Shown: positions 9,004 through 16,503 of the stretch, piece by piece
Position numbering within the stretch: position 1 is the stretch's first letter
How the letters are laid out: each line of letters begins with the position of its first letter
From: Brevundimonas sp. UBA6550
GTDB lineage: Bacteria; Pseudomonadota; Alphaproteobacteria; Caulobacterales; Caulobacteraceae
Direction: 5' to 3'
DNA length: 64,000 nucleotides
NCBI RefSeq assembly: GCF_002434505.1
Contig: NZ_DJKE01000004.1
Span: 1-64,000 of the forward strand
Notes under the pieces: generated by a model
Seen by the model: the letters and a program-made list of their open reading frames with translations, nothing else
Databases searched by the model: none
What the model was told of the DNA's origin: nothing
Program-made: the position numbers and the translations under genes

Positions 9004-9490
9004 GGTCTGGGCCTCCGTCGGATTGGCGGCGGCCGCAGGCTTGGCCGCCTGCCAGAGCCTGGTGACGACCGTCCCCTTATCGGAACAGCTGGCGCCACTC
9101 GACATGGCGTTGTCCGAGGCCCCTGACGCCGTGGAAGCGCGCGCCAACAGCGGCGACGGACAGGCGCAACTGGCGATGTTGATCGTGTCTATGTACGGGT
9201 TGCATGGCCGAACGCCAGATATTCTCGCCGCGGGCCGCTGGCGGGATCAGGCGTTGGCCAACCGGCGCTTTATGCCGATCACTCAGTACACAGCCGCCTT
9301 CAACGGCTCGCCGTCGCGGGTGAACATCATCAATGTTCCGGTTCAGACCATCTCGGCCGCGCAGTGGCAGGCCGTTGATCGATGCTCGGACTTCTTATCC
9401 GGTGTTGAATTTGGAGACGCAGCTGCGTGCGGTGACGCCGATGACACTCGCCAGCGACAAGCACAGTGGCGCTTGTCACTCGGTCAATAA
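8972..9490 (+). CDS. Putative lipoprotein of the RTX operon, unknown function
   Basis: The 172-residue product starts with basic residues (MKPPKSRRSTR), a hydrophobic h-region and a clear lipobox (GLAAC, Cys27), so it is predicted to be a lipid-anchored envelope protein. A short segment (ARANSGDGQAQLAMLIVSMYG) resembles one Sel1-type helix pair, but no full repeat array is visible. Three further Cys residues lie in the C-terminal third. The gene overlaps the acyltransferase by 32 bases and is probably co-transcribed with the toxin locus. Roles such as immunity, secretion accessory or unrelated lipoprotein cannot be separated from sequence alone. Confidence 0.65.
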   Translation: MKPPKSRRSTRVWASVGLAAAAGLAACQSLVTTVPLSEQLAPLDMALSEAPDAVEARANSGDGQAQLAMLIVSMYGLHGRTPDILAAGRWRDQALANRRFMPITQYTAAFNGSPSRVNIINVPVQTISAAQWQAVDRCSDFLSGVEFGDAAACGDADDTRQRQAQWRLSLGQ

Positions 9491-10157
9491 CGTCTACGCA
9501 GATGCGTAATCGAAGTGATGCGCTACAATCCGCTTATCGCCGGCGGTTCTCATCGGCTGCTCTCTCCGGATCCGTGTCAACACGTGAGCCCAACACTCGC
9601 AAGATAGTTCTCGGTTTCAACCACGGCGGCGCGCCATCTACACTCATTGATGTTGTCGGGTTTCAGGAAATCTGACTCGTGTTTCACTGAAACGACTCAA
9701 AGCCCATGATGGCGCAGAGCCGCGGATCGCTTCAGCTTGTCTCCATTGAGCTGCGATCCGGAGATCCGCCCTCTCAAACGGCTGAATTCCGGTCATTTTT
9801 TGCCGTCACAAGTTGGACTCCGTCTAAGTAAAGTCGGATGCATCGGCTCCTATCGCGTGCCCGAAGCCGGTTCCTCTGACTTTGTGATTCCAAGCCTCCC
9901 GAAGGGCTGGGCGCTGAGAGACGCGAAAGCTGCTTCTGACTCCTCGCCGTCTTTCGGAACGTCTGCTTTGCGGCCCACAGGTCGATACTTACTTCGGCTG
10001 CCCGACAAGCCAGGTCGAGTTAAAGGGTAAGCAGCGGTCCTCATGGCGCCGACGACCGCTATTTAACCTTCGTGGTGAACGATCCGGTTCACGCTCTGAC
10101 CGCGTCTTCTGGGGCATGGCTAGATGGTGTCGGCTCTGAGGTTTGGTATTACCGTCG
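9491..10157 (+). other. Gene-poor remnant region
   Basis: No convincing gene is seen. Short open frames are present but lack recognisable motifs, good ribosome sites or the codon bias of the neighbours. Composition is lower in GC than flanking housekeeping DNA. An inverted repeat (CGGATCGC at 9723-9730, GCGATCCG at 9753-9760) is visible. From 10024 to 10161 one frame reads a protein-like stretch (DDRYLTFVVNDPVHALT) without a start codon, possibly an eroded upstream part of the ATPase that follows. Confidence 0.4.
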
Positions 10158-10803
10158 ATGACGAACACGCCCGTCATCTACTGGGAGAACCACCGTTGAG
10201 ATCGCAAAGAAGCGCGTGCGGCGACCGTCCTGTTCTTTCCCCCCGATAGGGCGGTCTACGCCCCACAGGGCGCCCACGCCATCGAACGCCCTCGCAGCTG
10301 GGGCTACTCGCCGGCCCAGACCTTCCAGACTGACGGGCCCGAGTGGCGGGACAGTATCGACAATCTCCTGGTCTGGCTTGATTGGCTTGGCGACGGCCGA
10401 CTGAATGACCTGTTGGAGTTCGTGAATCCCAAGCTGTTCATGACAGACGGCAAGTTCCTGCGGCCGCCTCAACGCGAGAGCCTGATAACCTCCGTGCAGA
10501 CGCCGACCGGTCCCCATCCCCTCTCGGGATTGAGCCATGGCGAACGCGCCATCCTGCAGCTTTTCGTTCGGGTGGCATATGACAGGCAATACGATCATCC
10601 TGATTGACGAGATCGAAACCCATCTGCACACGAAATACATGAACCGGATGTTCCAGGCCCTGAAGGCGCTGGTGATCGGGAACCGAAGGCTCTCGATCGT
10701 CTTCACCACCCACAACCGTGAACTCATTCAAGTCTTCGATCACCTCAGGCGCGAGCCCGGGATCACGAAGGGCGGGGATCTCATCGAGGATGATAAGAGC
10801 TGA
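10158..10803 (+). pseudogene. Broken AAA/ABC-type ATPase, AriA-like, C-terminal half
   Basis: This is a remnant of a P-loop ATPase resembling the ATPase partner of DUF4435 proteins. One frame reads from an ATG at 10158, meets a TGA at 10197, then runs on (ATVLFFPPDRAVYAPQG) through the ABC-signature-like LSGLSHGERAILQLF and stops at 10605-10607. The Walker B and following histidine-containing segments (TIILIDEIETHLH, SIVFTTHNREL) lie in the +1-shifted frame up to 10803. A frameshift near 10575-10600 therefore separates signature and Walker B, and no Walker A segment is found upstream. The gene is interpreted as inactivated. Its last stop overlaps the next ATG (TGATG), showing the ancestral operon arrangement. 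A sequencing error could explain the frameshift but not the missing N-terminus. Confidence 0.7.
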
Positions 10804-11696
10804 TGGCGAAGCTGTCAGAGTTCGGCGACGCGGACGCACTGGAGAATCGTTACGTCGACAAGGTCATCGTCTATGTCGAGGGAGACGGCGACCAGCGTCT
10901 CTTCACAAATGTGGTCGGCCCGGATGTTGCCGACCGACTTGAGTTCAAGACCCCCGCGGAATCCACGGGCGGCTGCGGATTCGTTGTCGCGCGTGTGAAG
11001 GCGGAGCGGCAATCCAACGAGAAGATTTTCGGGCTGGTGGATGGCGAAACCGCGGCGAGCCATGGCGGGACCGATGCGCCGCTCGAGTGTCGACGGCTGA
11101 TGTTCGCCCTGCCCGGAGAGCCGGGCCTGGACGGCGTGTTTTTCCTGTCCGCCCACGAGGTCGAGAATCTCATTCTGCTGTATGGCGGGATTTACGAGCT
11201 CATTCCCAAGAATGTCAGGCTGGCGTCCCAAGGAGAGTTCGACGGGGCGCAGGTGCGCGAAAGCGTGCTGAAACTCACCAAGCGGTTCTTCGTCGCCGCC
11301 CTGTTGAAATACGCGAGCCTCCACGTCGCGGCCGTGGGAGGTCCCATGATCACCGTGAAGGGTGGAAAGTTCGTCGACAATCCGCCCAGCACCACGGCTC
11401 TCCTTCTCGAACTGAAAGCGCGCGTGAAGGCGGAAGGCGGCGACTGGGAGGTCTATCGCGATGAAATGAGACGGATCATCAAGGCGCTCAGGCTGCAGTT
11501 TCGCGCCGAGGCCTTGTCTGCCGAAGCGCGGGCCGATCATTTCATCCGGCTCACGGACGGCAAGAACCTGCTGCTCGGCCTGCGTAAGATCTATAAACAG
11601 GCGCCCCATGACGCCCTGCTGGCGGACGCCCTTACCCAGCCGCCCTATTCAGACCGATTCCGCACCGAGTTGCTCGAGCTGACCCAAGCCGCGTGA
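10803..11696 (+). CDS. DUF4435 (TOPRIM-like) protein, AriB-like putative PARIS effector
   Basis: The 297-residue protein has the hallmarks of DUF4435 proteins. These are a TOPRIM-like first strand with acidic site (KVIVYVEGDGDQRLF, Glu26), a second acidic strand (IFGLVDGE, Asp80), and the Leu/Glu/Asn motif LSAHEVENLIL near residue 120. In PARIS anti-phage systems a DUF4435 protein (AriB) is held and then released as a toxic nuclease by the ATPase AriA when a phage anti-restriction protein is sensed. Here the ATPase gene directly upstream, overlapping by one base, is broken, so AriB-like activity would lack its sensor. The gene itself appears intact. AriB identity is inferred from domain plus gene order; other ATPase-DUF4435 pairs also exist. 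Confidence 0.7.
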   Translation: MAKLSEFGDADALENRYVDKVIVYVEGDGDQRLFTNVVGPDVADRLEFKTPAESTGGCGFVVARVKAERQSNEKIFGLVDGETAASHGGTDAPLECRRLMFALPGEPGLDGVFFLSAHEVENLILLYGGIYELIPKNVRLASQGEFDGAQVRESVLKLTKRFFVAALLKYASLHVAAVGGPMITVKGGKFVDNPPSTTALLLELKARVKAEGGDWEVYRDEMRRIIKALRLQFRAEALSAEARADHFIRLTDGKNLLLGLRKIYKQAPHDALLADALTQPPYSDRFRTELLELTQAA

Positions 11697-12186
11697 ACCA
11701 CAGCCGAGACCGACGTGCGCCTGCGGAAGGCCAGCGTTCCAAACGCCCGGGTCAAGTGCGGCTGGCCGATCAGCCGAGCCGTTCTGCGCTAGTGAGGTTC
11801 AGGCCCACGACCTGCCCATGGCGGCCGGTAACGAGCGAGCCCCGGAACAGTAGGCCTCCCCGTCCTCCAGCCCGGCATGGCGACCGCTGTCGATGGGCAC
11901 CAGCAACCTCTGCCCCTCGACCAGGCGAGCGTACCACTCGCCATGGACCAGCAGAGCGGCCCCGTGGACGCCGGGGCCTCTCAGTGCGGGCGCGAGGGCG
12001 GACGGAAGCGTATTCGTCTCCGATCTCGGCCGAACCGGGGACTGGCCGGAGGCATCGACCTTGCCGGACAAGACCTCTGTCAGGATGCGAGCGGCCTCGG
12101 CGTCAAAGACGACCGTCGCGTGATCGGAAACCATGATGTTGATCTGACGGGCGTGGCCCTTGGCCACCGGCCCCGCCATGGCCTGA
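11697..12186 (-). other. No supported gene; weak minus-strand open frame
   Basis: Open frames exist on both strands in this GC-rich stretch, but none has a recognised domain. The most protein-like is on the minus strand (12191 to 11799, 130 codons, with segments such as SDHATVVFDAEAARILTEVL). It lacks a visible ribosome site, ends without neighbours and could be an eroded gene. The region is part of the decayed island around the AriA/AriB-like pair. Confidence 0.25.
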
Positions 12187-12384
12187 AGCATTTTACGCTC
12201 GGGCGCGCGTTTCAGGACGGAGTACGCATTGGCAAAGGAGGGGGCGAGCCAACTGGGTATCGCGCCGATGTACTTCGCTGAGGAAATGCGCAGTCGCGGT
12301 TACAAGCCCGCCGGCAACGCGCACCACTGCATCGTGTGGCGAAAGGCCGATGTGGAGCGAGCGGTAGCTGAGTCGCGAATCTGA
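12187..12384 (+). pseudogene. Start-less fragment of a small DNA-binding-like protein
   Basis: One frame open from 12187 to the TGA at 12382-12384 reads about 65 residues with a convincing protein pattern. A helix-turn-helix-like stretch (GASQLGIAPMYFAEEMRSRG) is followed by a basic/aromatic segment (HHCIVWRKADVERAV), reminiscent of small site-reading regulators or excisionase-like proteins. No ATG/GTG start or ribosome site lies at its 5' end, so it is probably the 3' remnant of a gene lost in the island. Function is not assigned. Confidence 0.35.
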
Positions 12385-12722
12385 AAAATCAGAGGACTTG
12401 AATCGGCGACTGCGAAAGTTGAGTCGCTCCGCGCGGACCAGCCTCTTGAAAAGCGCAGCGATTACAGCGCCTATAACTTCGCCAGAGTCAGGCTGAACGA
12501 AACCTCACAGCTCCTCGCTGTGGAGTTTTGCTCCTGAGTCGGCGATGAGTCGGATCCCCCCCAGAGAGCGCCGGCCCTCTTCCGGCGACCTGTGAGCGCT
12601 GGGGTTCGCATACATCTCATGCGAATTCGGGTTCGCTCGGTCAGGGCGCCGCACGCTTCATCGCCTAAACCAACCCTTAACCAGGAAGAACTACAACCAT
12701 AACGAGCATTCTGGAGCCCGAA
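12385..12722 (+). other. Intergenic region upstream of tadE-like gene
   Basis: There is no gene here. The first half is lower in GC and belongs to the decayed island. The last 60 bases carry the presumed promoter region of the Tad genes with a CtrA-like site at 12666-12681. Confidence 0.5.
12666..12681 (+). promoter_or_regulatory. Candidate CtrA binding site
   Basis: TAAA-N7-TTAAC matches the full CtrA consensus TTAA-N7-TTAAC with one mismatch in the first half-site. It lies 42 bases before the tadE-like start. In Caulobacterales, pilus genes are known CtrA targets, which makes the position plausible. The motif is short and could be chance. Confidence 0.4.
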
Positions 12723-13154
12723 ATGCGGGTGTGTCGCGCCATGATGAAAGGACGACGGAGGCCGTCTCGCGAGGGCGCGGCGGCGGTGGAGTTCGCGCTT
12801 GTGGGGCCGATCCTGATCCTGCTGTTGATCGGCATCGTGGTTTACGGCGGTTGGTTCCTGACGGCGCAGACGGTTCAGGCGGTGGCGTCGGAGGGCGCGC
12901 GGGCCGCCGTCGGGGGGCTGGATGCGGCCGAGCGCGAGGGGCTGGTGCGCGGCGAGGTGGCGGGCGCCGTGCGCGGCGTGGGGCTGAAGCCGGACCGCAC
13001 GACCGTCCTGATGGCGGAGGAGGCGGGGCGGCTGCGCGTCGTCGTGGCCTATGACGTCAGCGACAGTCCCTTGATGCTGATGGGCGGCATGCTGCCCCGG
13101 CCGCCGGCGGTCATCCGCCGCGTCGCCGTGATCCAGGTCGGCGACCCGTCGTGA
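12723..13154 (+). CDS. TadE-like pilus assembly (pseudopilin) protein
   Basis: The 143-residue protein carries the TadE-like N-terminus. A short basic leader is followed by G-A-A-A-V-E-F-A-L-V (Glu23) leading into one transmembrane helix (residues ~26-50), and a small periplasmic domain follows. TadE-like minor pseudopilins are processed by the TadV prepilin peptidase and support Flp pilus assembly and surface attachment. The stop overlaps the start of the tadG-like gene (GTGA), so both are co-translated. No tadA/B/C, cpaB or rcpA genes lie in the window, so this is a satellite tadEG pair. A second ATG (Met7) is possible as start. Confidence 0.85.
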   Translation: MRVCRAMMKGRRRPSREGAAAVEFALVGPILILLLIGIVVYGGWFLTAQTVQAVASEGARAAVGGLDAAEREGLVRGEVAGAVRGVGLKPDRTTVLMAEEAGRLRVVVAYDVSDSPLMLMGGMLPRPPAVIRRVAVIQVGDPS

Positions 13155-14815
13155 TCCGCTTCGCCGCCCGTTTCGCTCAGGATCGGCGTGGCGCGGTCGC
13201 GGTGATGGCGGCGGTCGCGGGCGGGCTGTTGTGTCTGTTCACCGCCGCCGTGATCGATCTGGGGGTTCTGGTGCTGCACACCCGCCGGGTGCAGGGGGCG
13301 GCGGATCTGGCGGCCCTGTCGGCGGTGCGCGTTCTGGATCGGGGCGAGGTCGCCGCGCGCGTCGCGGCGGACCGAACGGTCCAGGCCAATGTCTCGCCCG
13401 AGGCGGTGGTTTCCGTCTCCACCACGCTTGGCGTCTATACGCCCGATCCGAAGATCGACCGCGCCCGGCGCTTTCAGCCCGGCGGGGCGGCGAACGCCGC
13501 GCGGGTGGAGGCGATCAGTCCCGCGCCGCTGTTCTTCGCCCATCTGCTGCTGGGCCGCGACAAGGTCGTGGTCACGCGCCGCGCCGTGGCTGCGCGTATG
13601 GGCGGGGCGCCGCCCAAGGCCATGTTCTCGATCGGCGCGCGCCTGGCGCGCCTGGACGGGGGCGTGGCGAACCAGCTGCTCAGCGGCCTGACCGGCTCCA
13701 AGGTCTCGCTCAGCGTCATGGACTATCGTCGACTGGTCGATCTGGACGTCAATCTGCTGGGCTTCACCGACGCCCTGGCGACCGATCTGGGGGTCAAGGT
13801 CGGCGACTACGATCGGCTGCTGACCACCGAGGTCGATGCCGGACGTGTCCTGAAGGTGCTGGAGGGGCTGGCGGGCGGCTCCGACGGCGGGGCGCTGGGT
13901 CGTCTGGCCTCGGTTTCGGCGGGGGTGAAGGTCGAACTGGGCGATCTGATCGGCGTCGAGGCGCAGGCCCCGGACGGCTTGCGCCAGGGACTGGACGCCT
14001 CCGTTTCGGCCATGGACCTGATCTTCGCGATGCTGGAGATCGGCGGGGGCGAGCGCCAGGTGGCGCTGAACCTGGACGTGCCGGCCGGTCTGGCCGACCT
14101 AAAGACGACGCTGGCGATCGGCGAGCGGCCCAATCGATCCCCGTGGCTGACGGTCACGTCCGGCGGTCAGCCGGTCATTCGAACCGCGCAGACGCGGCTC
14201 TATGTCCGTGCACGGACGGCTCAGGCCCTGTCGGGCCTGGCCCGGGTCGAACTGCCGATACTGGTCGAGTTGGCGCCGTCCGAGGCGCGGCTGAAGTCCC
14301 TGGCGTGCGATCCGGCGCGGCGCGTCGATGTCGACGTGCGGCCGGGGCTGGCGCGCGCCTCGGTCGGGGTGGTGGACGAGGCGCAGGTCTCGGACTTCAA
14401 GACCCCCCTGACGCCGCGTCCGGCGACCCTGCTGTCCGTGCTGGGCCTGGTGTCGATCACCGCCAGGGCGGATATCGAAATCGCCGATGTCGGGTTCCGT
14501 CCTCTGCGGTTCGATGCCGCCGACATCCAGGCCCAGCGGACCAAGACCATGACCTCGCGCAGTCTGGCGACCGGCCTGGTGTCCAGCCTGTTGCAGCGGC
14601 TGGAGGTGACGGTGAACCTGGCCGGACTGGGCCTGGGACTGGGCGACCTGACCAAGGCCCTGGGTCCGTTGCTGACCCCGTTAGGGCCGGTGCTGGACGG
14701 GGTGCTGAACCCGGTCCTGGATCTGCTGGGCCTGAAGCTGGGCGAGGCGGACGTCACCGTCCACGGCCTCTCCTGCCCGGATCAGCAGAGGTCCACGCCG
14801 CGCCTGGTGGGCTGA
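13151..14815 (+). CDS. TadG-like pilus assembly protein
   Basis: This 554-residue protein starts with GTG. The N-terminus has the TadG pattern: FAQDRRGAVAVMAA, one transmembrane helix (~residues 15-40) and HTRRVQGAADLAALSAVRVL. The rest is a long extracytoplasmic region of Val/Leu/Asp-rich sequence with an amphipathic, apolar region near the C-terminus (LAGLGLGLGDLTKAL). No von Willebrand A MIDAS motif is seen, unlike classical TadG. It overlaps tadE by four bases. Probable role: envelope-anchored component assisting Flp/Tad pilus biogenesis. It converges on the M23 peptidase gene only nine bases away, with no clear terminator between them. Confidence 0.8.
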   Translation: MIRFAARFAQDRRGAVAVMAAVAGGLLCLFTAAVIDLGVLVLHTRRVQGAADLAALSAVRVLDRGEVAARVAADRTVQANVSPEAVVSVSTTLGVYTPDPKIDRARRFQPGGAANAARVEAISPAPLFFAHLLLGRDKVVVTRRAVAARMGGAPPKAMFSIGARLARLDGGVANQLLSGLTGSKVSLSVMDYRRLVDLDVNLLGFTDALATDLGVKVGDYDRLLTTEVDAGRVLKVLEGLAGGSDGGALGRLASVSAGVKVELGDLIGVEAQAPDGLRQGLDASVSAMDLIFAMLEIGGGERQVALNLDVPAGLADLKTTLAIGERPNRSPWLTVTSGGQPVIRTAQTRLYVRARTAQALSGLARVELPILVELAPSEARLKSLACDPARRVDVDVRPGLARASVGVVDEAQVSDFKTPLTPRPATLLSVLGLVSITARADIEIADVGFRPLRFDAADIQAQRTKTMTSRSLATGLVSSLLQRLEVTVNLAGLGLGLGDLTKALGPLLTPLGPVLDGVLNPVLDLLGLKLGEADVTVHGLSCPDQQRSTPRLVG

Positions 14816-14824
14816 GGCGCAGGC

Positions 14825-16180
14825 CTAGCCGCGCGCGGGACGCAGACCCTCGGCCGAGGCCTGCTGCAGCGCCGGACGCTTCTGGCCGCCCGAGGCGATG
14901 ATGCGGTCGATGCGGCTCTTTTCCGCGCGGAAGGCGGCCAGGTCGGCGCCGGCCAGTTCGGTGCCTTCCTGGGTGCGCACGCCGGCCGGATTGATCCGCT
15001 GGCCGTTGCGCCACAGTTCATAGTGCAGGTGCGGGCCGGTCGACGCGCCGGTGGAGCCGACATAGGCCACGATCTGGCCCTGGCTGACCCGCTGGCCGGC
15101 GCGAATGCCCGAGCCATAGCGCGACAGGTGGCCGTAGCCGCTTTCCAGCCCGTTGTTGTGGCGGATGCGCAGCCAGTTGCCGTAACCGCCCCAGCGGCGC
15201 GCCTCCACCACCACGCCGTCGGCGGGGGCCACGACCGGCGTGCCCGTGCCGGCCGCGAAGTCGATGCCCTGGTGCATCTTCTTGTAGCCCGAGATCGGGT
15301 GGGTGCGGAAACCGAAGTTGGAACTGACCCGGCGGAAGCTCTGCAGCGGGGTGCGCATCATGGCCGAGCGCAGGTTCTTGCCGTTGGCGTCGAAGAACTG
15401 GGGCTCCTTGGCGCCCGCCGGCTTGAACCGATAGAAGGTCACGCCGCGCAGTTCGGCGTACATCAGGTCGCCCACGTTCACCGTGCGGCCGGCCTCGGTC
15501 ACGTCGCGGTCGAACACCATGGTGAATTCGTCGGTGGCGCGGATGTCGCGCTGCATGTCGAACTTGGTGGCGAACAGGCGGCTGGCCGAGCGGACGATGG
15601 AGGCGGTGGCGCCCAGTTCGCGCGCGCTGGCCGACAGGCTGCGTTCCACGTCGCCCTTCAGCACCACGGTCTCGTGGGTGACCTTTTCCTCCAGCGAGCG
15701 CAGGCGAAGCGCGCCGTCGAAGCTGCGCGAGACGGTCAGCTGGCTGGCCGGGCCGGTGCGCATGGTCAGGCCGATCAGGCGGGCGTCGCCCCGGCCGTCG
15801 CGAGGGCGGGCGATGGCGGTCTCGAACTTCAGCCCGGCGCGCAGATCGGCCAGGTCGAAGGCGTTGGCCACGGTGGCGGCGACGGCGCTGGCTTCGGCGG
15901 GGGCGACCCCGGTGCGGCGCACGGCCTGTTCGAATGTTTCGCCGCGACGGATCTGGACGGGAACGGCTTCCGGCGCGGTCAGGCCGGCGGGGGCGTTGGC
16001 GGCGGCGAAGGCCCTGGCCTCCATGGCGGCCATCTGGGCCGAGCTCATGGCGGGAACTTCTTCGGCCTGCGCGGGTTGATAGGCTCTGCCGGCGATCATC
16101 GCCACCGAGATCGCAGCTGCGGCCGTAAGCGCATGCGGCGCCAAGCGCATAGGCTGGCGGCGTGGGTCGAACTGAGCCAT
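14825..16180 (-). CDS. M23-family metallopeptidase (LytM-type murein endopeptidase)
   Basis: This is a predicted cell-wall peptidase or LytM regulator in the periplasm. From the ATG at 16180 (GGGGA just upstream; an in-frame TTG exists 36 bases earlier) the product is 451 residues. It has a signal-like hydrophobic segment (ALTAAAAISVAMIAG), an N-terminal LysM/opacity-type region (VQIRRGETFEQAVRRTG) and a C-terminal peptidase domain. Zinc ligands are visible: HPISGYKKMHQGIDF (His and Asp), then SGYGHLSRYG and GPHLHYELW (H-x-H). The complete ligand set suggests an active enzyme that cleaves peptidoglycan cross-links. It lies alone between the Tad pair and the divergent ydbH-like gene. Confidence 0.9.
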   Translation of the reverse strand: MAQFDPRRQPMRLAPHALTAAAAISVAMIAGRAYQPAQAEEVPAMSSAQMAAMEARAFAAANAPAGLTAPEAVPVQIRRGETFEQAVRRTGVAPAEASAVAATVANAFDLADLRAGLKFETAIARPRDGRGDARLIGLTMRTGPASQLTVSRSFDGALRLRSLEEKVTHETVVLKGDVERSLSASARELGATASIVRSASRLFATKFDMQRDIRATDEFTMVFDRDVTEAGRTVNVGDLMYAELRGVTFYRFKPAGAKEPQFFDANGKNLRSAMMRTPLQSFRRVSSNFGFRTHPISGYKKMHQGIDFAAGTGTPVVAPADGVVVEARRWGGYGNWLRIRHNNGLESGYGHLSRYGSGIRAGQRVSQGQIVAYVGSTGASTGPHLHYELWRNGQRINPAGVRTQEGTELAGADLAAFRAEKSRIDRIIASGGQKRPALQQASAEGLRPARG

Positions 16181-16503
16181 CGGTCCCCGTCGTATTGCGA
16201 CGCCCAGCGGCGCCAAAGCTTTACTCGTTCTCGAAGTCCGCGCCCATCGCCCGTGGCGCGAAAGGCGGTCGTATAGCGTGCTCGTCTCACTTTGGGAAGC
16301 AGACTGTTACAAAGGGTTAACGCGGCGCTTACCGTGTTCGGTTTTCCTGGCGGGCCCCAAGCGTGGCCGCGCCCCTTTCTCGCCCAGCTTGACGGCCATG
16401 GATCGGCGGCTTTCGACCAACGGTCGCGCTTTGACCTTGTGCTTGGGGTCAGGATGACGATGGTGGTCGCAACGCCGTTATCAAAAGCTGCCGATCGACC
16501 CGT
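16181..16503 (+). other. Divergent intergenic region between M23 peptidase and ydbH-like genes
   Basis: No gene is present. It holds the promoters for two divergent genes. A GTTAAC hexamer occurs at 16316-16321, but it does not form a full CtrA site with proper spacing. Nothing else was recognised. Confidence 0.5.

Noticed and set aside
9466..10030. Small open frames after the toxin operon
   Set aside because: No ribosome sites, domains or codon bias; the region looks like decayed DNA.
13231..14901. Long plus-strand frame overlapping tadG
   Set aside because: Its product is almost entirely Gly/Arg/Ala, the signature of an out-of-frame read of high-GC DNA; the tadG frame has real domains.
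15023..16276. Plus-strand open frame opposite the M23 peptidase gene
   Set aside because: No domain, composition is an antisense shadow; the minus-strand peptidase motifs are complete.
16316..16334. Possible CtrA site (GTTAAC plus TTAC) upstream of the M23 gene
   Set aside because: The spacing is eight bases and the second half-site is wrong, so it does not match the consensus.
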